In this document: piece by piece, positions 46,176 to 54,370 of the stretch
Numbering within the stretch: the first letter of the stretch is position 1
How the letters are laid out: each line of letters opens with the position of its first letter
From: Sulfurisoma sediminicola
GTDB taxonomy: Bacteria > Pseudomonadota > Gammaproteobacteria > Burkholderiales > Rhodocyclaceae
DNA length: 64,000 nucleotides
NCBI RefSeq assembly: GCF_003865015.1
Contig: NZ_BHVV01000008.1
Location: 186,001 to 250,000 of the forward strand
Direction: 5' to 3'
The notes under the pieces: generated by a model
Told to the model about the DNA's origin: nothing
Seen by the model: only the letters and a program-made list of their open reading frames with translations
Database searches by the model: none
Program-made: the position numbers and the translations under genes

Positions 46176-46637
46176 ATGCTCGAACTCGCCGACATCGACC
46201 TTTCCACCGACCCCGCCGCGCACCGCTACGTAAAGCACGAGCTGGTCGATGTCGTCTTCGCGACCCACGACGGCGAACTCATCAGCCGCGAAGGCCCCAA
46301 CCGCTACCTGGCCGGCGACGCCCTGATCACAGGATCAACGGGGGACCGCTGGAGCGTTTCGCGCGGCCGCTTCGACGAGAAGTACCAAGCCGTGCCGCCG
46401 CTCGGGCACGGCGACGTCGGGCGCTACCAGGCGCGGCCGATCCCCGTCCTCGCCCGGCAGATGCCCGAACCCTTCACCATCGCCCGCCGCGCCGGCGGCG
46501 ACCTGCTGCGTGGTCAGGCGAACGACTGGCTGCTGCAATATGCCCCCGGGGATTACGGCATCGTCGAGAATGCGCGTTTCGAGCGGGTGTATCGCGCACT
46601 GACCGGCAGGATTGGATCGACACCACCGCCAGGTTGA
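46176..46637 (+). CDS. PGDYG-domain protein of unknown function
   Basis: 153 aa. LADIDLSTDPAAHRYVKHEL and VDVVFATHDGELISREGPNR near the N terminus, ending with the namesake LLQYAPGDYGIVENARFERV-YR signature (residues about 120-140). The family has no established function. It starts 10 nt after the radical SAM gene and may belong to the same transcript. Confidence 0.75.
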   Translation: MLELADIDLSTDPAAHRYVKHELVDVVFATHDGELISREGPNRYLAGDALITGSTGDRWSVSRGRFDEKYQAVPPLGHGDVGRYQARPIPVLARQMPEPFTIARRAGGDLLRGQANDWLLQYAPGDYGIVENARFERVYRALTGRIGSTPPPG

Positions 46638-46662
46638 CTACTGTCAATAGGCTATTTACACT
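46634..46662 (+). promoter_or_regulatory. higBA promoter with overlapping inverted repeat
   Basis: TTGACT (46634-46639) and TACACT (46657-46662) are 17 nt apart. The inverted repeat TTGAC-TACT-GTCAA (46634-46647) covers the -35 box and is a likely HigA operator. The expected start site is at or next to the toxin ATG (46669), which has no Shine-Dalgarno, so the transcript may be leaderless. Confidence 0.6.
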
Positions 46663-46668
46663 GGCGCG

Positions 46669-46938
46669 ATGATCCGCACCTTCAGGCACAAGGGACTGGA
46701 GCAATATTTCCGGACCGGCAGCAAGGCAGGTATCCAGCCGGCTCATGCGACTCGCCTGCGCCTGCAACTGGCCAAACTCGATGGCGCAAAATCGCCGGAC
46801 GACATGGCCATGCCGGGCTGGCGGCTGCATGTGCTGACCACGGGACACTGGTCGGTGTGGGTCAACGGCAACTGGCGCCTCACGTTTTCCTTTGAAGGCG
46901 AGGACGCCGTGCTGGTGGATTACCGGGACTACCATTAG
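46669..46938 (+). CDS. higB: HigB/RelE-family toxin
   Basis: 89 aa. MIRTFRHKGLEQYFRTGSKA-GIQP is the HigB-type start; LRLQLAKLDGAKSPDDMAMP and WSVWVNGNWRLTFSFEG-EDA follow, with the Arg in NWRLTF and the terminal DYRDYH typical of ribosome-dependent mRNA cutters. The toxin precedes the antitoxin, the order usual for higBA. Confidence 0.92.
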   Translation: MIRTFRHKGLEQYFRTGSKAGIQPAHATRLRLQLAKLDGAKSPDDMAMPGWRLHVLTTGHWSVWVNGNWRLTFSFEGEDAVLVDYRDYH

Positions 46939-46949
46939 GAGAATTTCAG

Positions 46950-47258
46950 ATGACGCGCATGTACAACCCACCCCATCCGGGCGAAGTCCTGCGGGACGGC
47001 GTCTTCACTGGCACAGGCATCACGGTGACCGATTTTGCCAGGCGCATCGGCGTTACCCGCGTTACGCTCTCTAACGTACTCAACGGCAGGAACGGCGTCA
47101 GCGCCGACATGGCGGTGCGCCTCGCTGCGGCGCTGGGTGGCAGCGCCGAGTCGTGGCTGCACATTCAGGCACAATATGATTTGGCCGCGTCAGAAAAGGC
47201 GCTGAAAAAGATCGTCGCCAAGATCGAGCCGCTAAAACTCGAAGAGACCGCGACGTAG
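46950..47258 (+). CDS. higA: HigA antitoxin, XRE helix-turn-helix
   Basis: 102 aa, 11 nt after higB with AGGAG before the ATG. MYNPPHPGEVLRDGVFTGTG is diagnostic of HigA/VapI. The helix-turn-helix is ITVTDFARRIGVTRVTLSNV-LNG, followed by MAVRLAAALGGSAESWL. It should neutralise HigB and repress the promoter upstream. Confidence 0.94.
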   Translation: MTRMYNPPHPGEVLRDGVFTGTGITVTDFARRIGVTRVTLSNVLNGRNGVSADMAVRLAAALGGSAESWLHIQAQYDLAASEKALKKIVAKIEPLKLEETAT

Positions 47259-47538
47259 CAAACTCAGAGGCTGCCCCACCTCACCGCCTATGATCCGTCC
47301 CCGAAAATCCCAGCCATGACACTGCCGAATCGCATCCTTCCCAAAATGTCGGCGCTGGCGGGACGGCGACAATCGACTTCGGATATTCGTGGTCTGTCCC
47401 CGATTGCCCCCCGCCCGATTGCCCCCCGATTGCCCAAACAATTCGTTCCAGGGGCCGCTGCGCGATGCAACCGCGCAGCGCCGCTGTGCATTGACGTTGC
47501 CCCGCCAAGCTTCACCCCGAATACCTGATCGAAACAAC
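47259..47538. other. intergenic region with CGATTGCCCCC triplicate
   Basis: 280 nt between higA and a glycosyltransferase gene. The only structure seen is a short direct repeat, CGATTGCCCCC at 47401, 47416 and 47427 (the last cut to CGATTGCCC). Frames here lack a ribosome site and family likeness. Confidence 0.5.
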
Positions 47539-48513
47539 ATGACCCAATCGCCGACCCAAGCCTCGACCTGCGACGTCTCCATCGTCATCCCCGTCTACAA
47601 CGAGGAAGACAACCTGCCCGAACTCGTCGCCCGCGTCGGTGAGGCGATGCAGCCTTCCGGCTTTTCCTTCGAGCTGATCTGCGTCGACGACGGCTCGCGC
47701 GACGATTCGGCGAGGGTGCTGGCTGGGCTCGCGGCAAAGACACCGTGGCTCAAGCCGCGCTACCTGATGCGCAACTACGGCCAAACTGCGGCGCTGCAGG
47801 CCGGCTTCGACGCCGTCGGCGGCCGCTACACGGTGACGCTTGACGGCGACCTGCAGAACGACCCGCTGGACATTCCCGACCTGATCCGCACGCTCGAGTC
47901 ACGCAGCGACATCAGCATGATCTCGGGCTGGCGCAAGGACCGGCAGGACAAGGCGCTGTCGCGCAAGCTGCCCTCGATGCTCGCCAACCGCCTGATCTCC
48001 TGGGCCACCGGCGTATCGCTGCACGACTACGGCTGCGCGCTCAAGGCCTACCGCAGCGAACTGGTGAAGCGCATCCGCCTCTACGGCGAGCTGCACCGCT
48101 TCGTGCCGGTGCTGGCCTTCGAGGCCGGGGCGAAGATCATGGAAGTGCCGGTGCGCCACCACGCGCGCACGCGCGGCCAGTCCAAGTACGGCATCGACCG
48201 CACCTTCCGCGTGCTTCTCGACCTGCTGCTGATGAAGTTCATGCTGCGCTACCTGCACCGCCCGCTGCACGCCTTCGGCGGCGTCGGCCTGTGGATGCTG
48301 GTGCCGGGCGCGGGCATCCTCGGCTACCTCGGCGTGCTCAAGCTGCTCGGCGAGTCGATCGGCGGCCGGCCGCTGCTGCTGCTCGGCATCATGCTGGCGT
48401 TGATGGGCGTGCAATTGATCGCCATCGGCCTGCTCGGCGAAATTCTCATCCGCATCTATCACGAGCCTGAAGGACGCGACCAGTACCGGCTGCGGGAACC
48501 GCCAGAACTGTGA
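47539..48513 (+). CDS. GT2 glycosyltransferase, ArnC/GtrB-like
   Basis: 324 aa. VSIVIPVYNEEDNLPELVAR, FELICVDDGSRDDSARVL, QTAALQAGFDAVGG and TLDGDLQNDPLDIPDLIR are the polyprenyl-phosphate glycosyltransferase signatures; two C-terminal TM helices (about 245-310) anchor it. It differs from ArnC at 36934 and probably loads a different sugar onto undecaprenyl phosphate. Its stop overlaps the flippase-like gene (GTGA). Confidence 0.88.
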   Translation: MTQSPTQASTCDVSIVIPVYNEEDNLPELVARVGEAMQPSGFSFELICVDDGSRDDSARVLAGLAAKTPWLKPRYLMRNYGQTAALQAGFDAVGGRYTVTLDGDLQNDPLDIPDLIRTLESRSDISMISGWRKDRQDKALSRKLPSMLANRLISWATGVSLHDYGCALKAYRSELVKRIRLYGELHRFVPVLAFEAGAKIMEVPVRHHARTRGQSKYGIDRTFRVLLDLLLMKFMLRYLHRPLHAFGGVGLWMLVPGAGILGYLGVLKLLGESIGGRPLLLLGIMLALMGVQLIAIGLLGEILIRIYHEPEGRDQYRLREPPEL

Positions 48514-49445
48514 CGAAAACCCTGCTTCGCGGGCTTGCCAGCATCGGCCTGCTCGCCCTGGTGCTCTACTTCGCCGGACCGGCGCGCATCGTCGCCGCCT
48601 TCGCCAACGCCAGCCCGGCCTGGCTCGCCGCCGCCCTGCTCTCCTCCATCGCCGCGAGCCTCACCAGCGCGCTGCGCTGGCACGCGCTGGCCGCCTGGCT
48701 GGGGCTGACCGCGCCGCGCAGCGCGCTGCTCGCCGCCTACTTTCGCGGCATCGCCGCCAATACCGTGCTGCCAGGCGCTACCCTCGGGGGCGACGCCCTG
48801 CGCACGCTGCAGCTGCAGCGCCTCGGCCATCCGCTGGCGGCGAGCGCCGCCAGCGTCGCGCTCGACCGCATGAGCGGGCTGTGGGTTCTCGTGGTGCTCT
48901 CGCTGGCCGCGACGGCCGGCGCGCAAATGGCCGGCCTGCTGCCGCCCGCGCTGCTGCCGCTGCCGCCGCTGCTTACCCTGGCCCTGGCACTCGCCGTGCT
49001 GGCAGCGCCGACTTTCGCCTGGCTGGCCAGCCGCGCCTGGCATGTGCATCTGCCGGGACCGCTTGAGCGCGCGCTGGTGGCCCTGCATGACCGCCCCGCC
49101 CCGCTGCGCCATCTCGTGGCGCAATTCGCCTGGTCGGCGGGGGTGCAGGGTTTTTCCATCCTCGCCTTCGCGCTCGCCGGCCGGGCCGTCGGCCTCGACC
49201 TGCCGCTGTGGCTGTACGTCATCGTCGCCGGACCGGTGTTCGTCCTCGCCGCGCTGCCGGTCAGCGTCGGCGGCTGGGGCACGCGCGAGGCCGCCGCCGC
49301 AGTCACCCTCGGCCATTTCGGCGCCTCGACCGAACTGGCCGTCGCCGCCGCGCTGCTCTACGGCATCTTCGCCGCGGTGCAGGGTGCCGTCGGCGCGCTG
49401 TCGCTGCTACTATCCAAAAAGTCCTCTCCGGAGAATTCGCAATGA
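48510..49445 (+). CDS. lysylphosphatidylglycerol synthase TM-domain / YbhN-like membrane protein
   Basis: 311 aa from GTG; about 8 TM helices. ALRWHALAAWLGLTAPRSAL-LAAYFRG, NTVLPGATLGGDALRTLQLQ and ALPVSVGGWGTREAAAA are the signature segments of the UPF0104 family. Members near glycosyltransferases are suspected lipid or polyprenyl-sugar flippases; direct proof is scarce. It is coupled to the upstream GT2, supporting a shared lipid-linked sugar, and ends overlapping bcp. Confidence 0.85.
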   Translation: MTKTLLRGLASIGLLALVLYFAGPARIVAAFANASPAWLAAALLSSIAASLTSALRWHALAAWLGLTAPRSALLAAYFRGIAANTVLPGATLGGDALRTLQLQRLGHPLAASAASVALDRMSGLWVLVVLSLAATAGAQMAGLLPPALLPLPPLLTLALALAVLAAPTFAWLASRAWHVHLPGPLERALVALHDRPAPLRHLVAQFAWSAGVQGFSILAFALAGRAVGLDLPLWLYVIVAGPVFVLAALPVSVGGWGTREAAAAVTLGHFGASTELAVAAALLYGIFAAVQGAVGALSLLLSKKSSPENSQ

Positions 49446-49912
49446 GCAATACGCCATCGGCCCTCGGCCTGGCCGTCCCCGACTTCAGCCTGCCCGCCAC
49501 CGGCGGCGGCTTCCGCCTTTCCGACCACCGCGGTCGCCCCGTCGTGCTGTATTTCTATCCCAAGGACAGCACGCCCGGCTGCACCGTCGAGGCCCAGCAG
49601 TTCCGCGACCTCCACGACGAATTCGCCCGCCTCGGCTGCGCCGTGTTCGGCATCTCGCGCGACTCGCTGCGCTCGCACGAGAACTTCAGGACCAGGCAGT
49701 GCCTGCCCTTCGACCTGCTGGTCGATGCCGACGAAGCGGCCTGCCGCATGTTCGACGTCATCAGGATGAAGAACATGTACGGCAAGCAGGTCATGGGAAT
49801 CCAGCGCTCAACCTTCCTGATCGACAAGGAGGGGCGGCTGGCCCGGGAATGGCGCGGGGTCAAGGCCGACGGCCATGCCGCCGAAGTGCTGGCGGCCGTG
49901 CAGGCACTTTGA
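49442..49912 (+). CDS. bcp: thioredoxin-dependent peroxiredoxin (Bcp/PrxQ)
   Basis: 156 aa; GGAG 8 nt before the ATG. LYFYPKDSTPGCTVEAQQFR holds the peroxidatic Cys (about residue 44). The usual resolving Cys five residues later is absent (position of VEAQQ), as in one-Cys Bcp types. AVFGISRDSLRSHENFRTR and the C-terminal WRGVKADGHAAEVL fit the family. It reduces peroxides in the cytoplasm. Confidence 0.94.
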   Translation: MSNTPSALGLAVPDFSLPATGGGFRLSDHRGRPVVLYFYPKDSTPGCTVEAQQFRDLHDEFARLGCAVFGISRDSLRSHENFRTRQCLPFDLLVDADEAACRMFDVIRMKNMYGKQVMGIQRSTFLIDKEGRLAREWRGVKADGHAAEVLAAVQAL

Positions 49913-50013
49913 TGACAAATCCGCGAAGAAGAGCCAAATCCCAACCCTCTTCCATGCCCGCGAGCGACGCCGGCATGGCATCGTTTTCCTCGTCCCCTCC
50001 GCCAAGGATCTCC

Positions 50014-51495
50014 ATGAACGCCAAACGCGCCAGCAAGTCGGCCACCACCAAGCTCTTCGTGCTCGACACCAACGTGCTGATGCACGATCCGACGAGCCTC
50101 TACCGCTTCGAGGAGCACGACATCTTCGTGCCGATGATGACCCTCGAGGAGCTCGATGCCCACAAGAAGGGCATGTCGGAAGTCGCGCGCAACGCCCGCC
50201 AGGCCAGCCGCTCGCTCGACGAGATCGTCTCCGCCTCCGAGCCCCAGATCAAGGAAGGCATCCCCCTCTACGGCCCCTCGCGCGAGCTCGCCTCGGGCCG
50301 CCTCTTCCTGCAGACCGAGGCGATGAACGGCCACATCCCGTCGTCGCTGCCGACCACCAAGGGCGACAACCAGATCCTCGGCGTGATGATGAACCTGCAG
50401 GAGCGCTTTCCCAAGCGCCCGGTCATCCTCGTGTCGAAGGACATCAACATGCGCATCAAGGCCCGCGCGCTGGGCCTCGAATCGCAGGACTACTTCAACG
50501 ACAAGGTGCTCGAGGACACCGACCTGCTGTTCTCGGGCACGCAGGAACTGCCGCCGGATTTCTGGGACAGCCACGGCCAGGACATGAAGTCCTGGAAGCA
50601 GGACGGCCGCACGCTGTACAAGGTCAACGGCCCGCTCTGCCGCGACATGCTGGTCAACGAATTCGTCTATCTCGAAGCCGGCCCCAAGACCGACAAACCC
50701 TTCCACGCCATCGTGCGCGAAGGGGCCGGCAAGAGCGCCGTCATCTCGACGCTGACCGACTACAGCCACCAGAAGAACGCCGTCTGGGGCATCATGGCCC
50801 GCAACCGCGAGCAGAACTTCGCCCTCAACCTGCTGATGGACCCGGAGATCGACTTCATCACCCTGCTCGGCCAGGCCGGCACCGGCAAGACGCTGCTGAC
50901 GCTGGCTTCGGCATTGACGCAGACGCTCGAGACCAAGCGCTATTCCGAGATCATCGTCACCCGCGTCACCGTGCCGGTGGGTGAGGACATCGGCTTCCTG
51001 CCTGGCACCGAGGAGGAGAAGATGACGCCGTGGATGGGCGCGATCGAAGACAACCTCGATGTCCTCAACAAGCCGGCCGAGACCGCCGGCGACAAGGGCG
51101 ACAAGTCGGCGCACTCGCCCGGCGGCAGCTTCTCCGGCAACTACGGCGGCGACTGGGGGCGACAGGCGACGATGGACCTGATCCGCAGCCGGGTCAAGGT
51201 CAAGTCGCTCAACTTCATGCGCGGGCGCACCTTCATCAACAAGTTCCTCATCATCGACGAGGCGCAGAACCTCACGCCCAAACAGATGAAGACGCTGATC
51301 ACCCGCGCCGGCCCCGGCACCAAGGTGGTGTGCCTCGGCAACATCGCGCAGATCGACACCCCCTACCTGACCGAGGGCTCGTCGGGCCTGACCTACGTGG
51401 TGGATCGTTTCAAGGGCTGGCCGCACTCGGGCCACGTCACGCTGCAGCGCGGCGAGCGCTCGCGCCTGGCCGATCACGCGGCCGAGGTGCTCTGA
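50014..51495 (+). CDS. PhoH-family ATPase with N-terminal PIN domain
   Basis: 493 aa; ATG at 50014 with AAGGA upstream is preferred over one overlapping the bcp stop (49912). The PIN domain (about 10-150) has LFVLDTNVLMHDP with acidic nuclease residues. The PhoH domain (about 240-490) has Walker A GQAGTGKTLL and Walker B FLIIDEAQNLT. PhoH2-type PIN-PhoH fusions are RNA helicase/ribonucleases. It ends at a hairpin shared with dnaB. Confidence 0.93.
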   Translation: MNAKRASKSATTKLFVLDTNVLMHDPTSLYRFEEHDIFVPMMTLEELDAHKKGMSEVARNARQASRSLDEIVSASEPQIKEGIPLYGPSRELASGRLFLQTEAMNGHIPSSLPTTKGDNQILGVMMNLQERFPKRPVILVSKDINMRIKARALGLESQDYFNDKVLEDTDLLFSGTQELPPDFWDSHGQDMKSWKQDGRTLYKVNGPLCRDMLVNEFVYLEAGPKTDKPFHAIVREGAGKSAVISTLTDYSHQKNAVWGIMARNREQNFALNLLMDPEIDFITLLGQAGTGKTLLTLASALTQTLETKRYSEIIVTRVTVPVGEDIGFLPGTEEEKMTPWMGAIEDNLDVLNKPAETAGDKGDKSAHSPGGSFSGNYGGDWGRQATMDLIRSRVKVKSLNFMRGRTFINKFLIIDEAQNLTPKQMKTLITRAGPGTKVVCLGNIAQIDTPYLTEGSSGLTYVVDRFKGWPHSGHVTLQRGERSRLADHAAEVL

Positions 51496-51526
51496 TCAGT
51501 AATTGCCGGCGGAGAAATTCTAGCTA

Positions 51527-51701
51527 CGGCCGCCGCCTCGCGGCTTAACGTTCGCTGCGCGAAGTTAGCCTGCGCTGAAACTTTGCTTCCGGCTCAATAC
51601 GAGCCGTCAAGTGTTTTGGCTTCGGCCGCCGCTTCGCGGCTTAACGTTCGCTGCGCGAAGTTAGCCTGCGCCAAAACTTTGCTTCCGGCTCAATACGAGC
51701 C
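51527..51701. repeat. tandem duplication, 96-nt period, between phoH and dnaB
   Basis: Two 79-nt copies (51527-51605 and 51623-51701) differ at three positions and are separated by 17 nt. Each has CGGCCGCCGC, TTCGCTGCGCGAAGTTAGCC and ACTTTGCTTCCGGCTCAATA. The second runs into the end of dnaB, so the first carries a copy of the last dnaB codons. Confidence 0.88.
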
Positions 51702-51715
51702 GGAAGCAAAGTTTT
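51673..51715. terminator. bidirectional intrinsic terminator overlapping the dnaB stop
   Basis: A perfect 19-bp inverted repeat (51673-51691 with 51697-51715) around a 5-nt loop AATAC, with AAAA and TTTT at its ends. The dnaB stop codon (51690-51692) straddles stem and loop. It suits both phoH and dnaB transcripts. Confidence 0.85.
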
Positions 51716-53096
51716 CGAACTTGGTGTATTCGCCGAGGAAGGTGAGCTTGACGGTTCCGGTCGGGCCGTTGCGATGCTTGCCGATGCCCACCTCGGCGAT
51801 GCCCTTGTCCTGGGTGTCCGGCTTGTAGTATTCCTCGCGGTACATCATCATGATGATGTCGGCATCCTGCTCGATGGCGCCGGATTCGCGCAGGTCGCTC
51901 ATCAGCGGGCGCTTCTCGTTGCGCTCCTCGACCTTGCGCGAGAGCTGCGACAACGCGAGGATCGGCACGTTCAGTTCCTTGGCCAGCGCCTTGATCGAGC
52001 GCGAGATCTCCGAGATCTCGGTGGCGCGGTTCTCGTTGTCCTTCACCGAGGTCATCAGCTGCAGGTAGTCGATGACGATCAGGCCCAGCTTGCCGCCATA
52101 TTTGCGCGCCAGGCGCCGGGCGCGGGCGCGCAGGTCGGTGGCGTTGATGGCACCGGTCTCGTCGATCTCGATCGGCGCATCGTGCAGCTTGCCCAGCGCG
52201 CCGGTCATCTTGTCCCACTCTTCGTCGGTGAGCTTGCCGTTGCGGATGCGCTGCTGGTCGATGCGGCCGATCGAGGAGAGCATGCGCATGGCGATCTGCG
52301 GCCCCGACATTTCCAGCGAGAAGATCGCCACCGGCAGGCGCAGTTCGACGCCGACATGCTCGGCGATGTTGAGCGCGAACGCGGTCTTGCCCATCGACGG
52401 GCGACCGGCGATGACGATCATGTCGCCGCCCTGCAGACCCGAAGTCAACTTGTCGAGATCGACGAAGCCGGTCGGCACGCCGGTGACGTCGGACGGATTC
52501 TCGCGGTCGTAGAGTTCCTGGATCTTTTCCACCACCTCGCCAAGCAGGCCGGTGACGTCGCGGAAGCCCTGGATCGACTTGGCGCCGGCCTCGGCGATCT
52601 CGAAGACCTTGGCCTCGGCTTCGTCGAGCAGGATCTTGGCGTCGCGCCCGGCCGGATTGAGGGCGCTGGCGGCGATCTCGTCACCGACGGTGACCAGCTT
52701 GCGCAGCACGGCGCGCTCGTGGACGATCTCGGCGTAGCGGCGGATGTTGGCGGCCGACGGCGTGTTGTTGGCGATCTCGCCGAGGTAGGCGATGCCGCCG
52801 GTCTGCTCGACCTCGTTGGATTTCTCGATGGCCTCGAACACGGTGACCACGTCGGCCGGGCGGCCGACCTCGATCAGGCGCGAGATGTGGCGGAAGATGC
52901 GGCGATGGTCGTCGCGGTAGAAGTCGGAATCGGCGACGAGATCGCCGATGCGGTCCCAGGCGCTGTTGTCGAGCAGCAGGCCGCCGATCAGCGACTGCTC
53001 GGCCTCGACCGAATGCGGCGGCAGCTTGAGCGCCGCGACCTGGGGATCCTGCGGGACCGGGGAATTGATGAAGGCGCGCGCCTGGGCCATGAACAT
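51690..53096 (-). CDS. dnaB: replicative DNA helicase DnaB
   Basis: 468 aa from ATG at 53096 (AAGGAG 4 nt away; the ATG at 53090 is 10 nt away and also possible). The N-terminal domain begins LKLPPHSVEAEQSLIGGLLL. The RecA-like domain has Walker A GRPSMGKTAFALNIAEH, VAIFSLEMSG and Walker B LIVIDYLQLM, then LSRKVEERNEKRPLMSDLRE and the arginine-finger end IGKHRNGPTGTVKL. It unwinds DNA at the replication fork. The last residues are coded by a hairpin. Confidence 0.96.
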   Translation of the reverse strand: MFMAQARAFINSPVPQDPQVAALKLPPHSVEAEQSLIGGLLLDNSAWDRIGDLVADSDFYRDDHRRIFRHISRLIEVGRPADVVTVFEAIEKSNEVEQTGGIAYLGEIANNTPSAANIRRYAEIVHERAVLRKLVTVGDEIAASALNPAGRDAKILLDEAEAKVFEIAEAGAKSIQGFRDVTGLLGEVVEKIQELYDRENPSDVTGVPTGFVDLDKLTSGLQGGDMIVIAGRPSMGKTAFALNIAEHVGVELRLPVAIFSLEMSGPQIAMRMLSSIGRIDQQRIRNGKLTDEEWDKMTGALGKLHDAPIEIDETGAINATDLRARARRLARKYGGKLGLIVIDYLQLMTSVKDNENRATEISEISRSIKALAKELNVPILALSQLSRKVEERNEKRPLMSDLRESGAIEQDADIIMMMYREEYYKPDTQDKGIAEVGIGKHRNGPTGTVKLTFLGEYTKFENFASGSY

Positions 53097-53158
53097 TCGA
53101 CTCCTTGAGGAAGCCGCCAGTCTACCGATACCGCGGCCCGGACGCGATAGAACAAGCC

Positions 53159-53222
53159 TGTGGAAATCCCCGGGATAAGCAGTGGATAAGCTGTGCAGCG
53201 CTTGTGGACAGCCGGTGGATAT
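53159..53222. promoter_or_regulatory. phased DnaA-box-like array upstream of dnaB
   Basis: Compared with TGTGGATAA: TGTGGAAAT (53159, 7/9), CCGGGATAA (53170, 6/9), AGTGGATAA (53181, 8/9), TGTGGACAG (53203, 7/9) and GGTGGATAT (53214, 7/9). All point the same way on an exact 11-nt grid; the 53192 slot has only TGTGCAGCG. It lies between the rplI terminator and dnaB. Confidence 0.6.
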
Positions 53223-53246
53223 CGCCAAGCCACTGAATAACCGTGC

Positions 53247-53290
53247 AAAAAGCAAGGGCCGCCGGCGTCACCGCCGGCGGCCCTTGCTTT
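53247..53290 (-). terminator. intrinsic terminator of the rpsF-priB-rpsR-rplI operon
   Basis: Perfect 19-bp stem (53249-53267 with 53272-53290) around a 4-nt loop, followed on the minus strand by TTTTT. It lies 17 nt past the rplI stop. Confidence 0.92.
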
Positions 53291-53307
53291 CCTGCCAGCG
53301 GGCGGGA

Positions 53308-53757
53308 TTACTGCTCGCCGACCACCGAGACGGTGATGGTCGCGACCACGTCGTGGTGCAGCGCGATCTCGACCTGGTTGTCGCCGACCTGCTTGAACGG
53401 ACCTTCGGGCAGGCGCACCATCGATTTCTCGATCTCGATGCCCTGGGCCTTGAGCGCGTCGGCGATGTCGGCATTGCCGACAGAGCCGAACAGGCGACCA
53501 TCGACGCCGGCCTTGCGGGCGACCTGCACCGACACGCCCTCGAGCTTGGCGACCTGCGCCTGGGCGGCGGCGAGAATCTCGGCCTGGGCCTTCTCCAGCT
53601 CGGCGCGGCGCGCCTCGAACACCTTCTTGTTCTCTTCCGTCGCGCGCTTGGCCTTGCCCTGCGGGATCAGGAAGTTGCGGGCGTAGCCGTCCTTGACCTT
53701 GACGATGTCGCCGAGGCCGCCGAGGTTGACCACTTTTTCCATCAGAATCACTTGCAT
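53308..53757 (-). CDS. rplI: 50S ribosomal protein L9
   Basis: 149 aa, standard length. [20 protein letters not shown] and the N-domain [16 protein letters not shown], a long connecting helix ([20 protein letters not shown]) and a C domain with [14 protein letters not shown] and the basic [11 protein letters not shown]. Last gene of the operon, ending at a terminator; AGGAG precedes the ATG. Confidence 0.98.
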   Translation of the reverse strand: MQVILMEKVVNLGGLGDIVKVKDGYARNFLIPQGKAKRATEENKKVFEARRAELEKAQAEILAAAQAQVAKLEGVSVQVARKAGVDGRLFGSVGNADIADALKAQGIEIEKSMVRLPEGPFKQVGDNQVEIALHHDVVATITVSVVGEQ

Positions 53758-53769
53758 GGCGGTCTCCTC

Positions 53770-54048
53770 TTATTCGTGCAGGTCGGTGTAGGGCATCAGC
53801 GCCAGGAAGCGGGCGCGCTTGATGGCCGTGGACAGCTGGCGCTGATAGCCGGACTTGGTGCCGGTGATGCGCGCCGGCATGATCTTGCCGTTCTCGGTGA
53901 TGAAGTCCTTGAGGATGTCGACGTCCTTGTAGTCGATCTCCTCGATCTTCTCCGCGCTGAAGCGGCAGAACTTGCGGCGCTTGAACAGGCCGCGGCCCTT
54001 GTCATCCTTTTTCTTGACGCCGGTCTTGCTCTTCGGTTTGAAAGCCAT
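53770..54048 (-). CDS. rpsR: 30S ribosomal protein S18
   Basis: 92 aa from ATG at 54048 with AAGGAAACGAAA upstream. [20 protein letters not shown] and [20 protein letters not shown] are diagnostic. The start lies inside the end of priB (47-nt overlap), and rplI follows after 12 nt. Confidence 0.97.
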   Translation of the reverse strand: MAFKPKSKTGVKKKDDKGRGLFKRRKFCRFSAEKIEEIDYKDVDILKDFITENGKIMPARITGTKSGYQRQLSTAIKRARFLALMPYTDLHE

Positions 54049-54370
54049 TTTCGTTTCCTTCAACAAATTCGATCGTAATCACATGCAGCACGGGGCAGCG
54101 GTTTTTGAGGCTCTTCGCGGCGAGGAATCCGCTCACGTCAAGCTCGCTGCCCGAACTCCACTGCGAAAGCGCAGTCGCCACGGTTCCCAGCGCCACGCAG
54201 CTCATCTCGCACTCGACCTTGCGGGGATTTCCCGCCTCGACCTGCTCGGATTCGTGCCCGAGGCGGAAGTCGATGGCCGGAACGCCGGCCGGGGTGTAGC
54301 GCAGGACGCCGCGTTCGAGCAGCCTTCCCGACAGCCGCGTCAGGTTGGCCGCCGCGCCGGTGCCGCTCAC
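54002..54370 (-). CDS. priB: primosomal replication protein N (PriB)
   Basis: 122 aa from GTG overlapping the rpsF stop (GTGA). Single OB fold: [38 protein letters not shown] and the ssDNA-binding [19 protein letters not shown]. It aids PriA-dependent restart of replication. A C-terminal extension ([20 protein letters not shown]) reads through the first 47 nt of rpsR in another frame. Adjacent to dnaB, a functional partner. Confidence 0.92.
   Translation of the reverse strand: MSGTGAAANLTRLSGRLLERGVLRYTPAGVPAIDFRLGHESEQVEAGNPRKVECEMSCVALGTVATALSQWSSGSELDVSGFLAAKSLKNRCPVLHVITIEFVEGNENGFQTEEQDRRQEKG

Noticed and set aside
47316-47528. 70-codon frame between higA and the glycosyltransferase
   Set aside because: Pro/Arg/Ala-rich, includes the CGATTGCCCCC triplicate and has no ribosome site.
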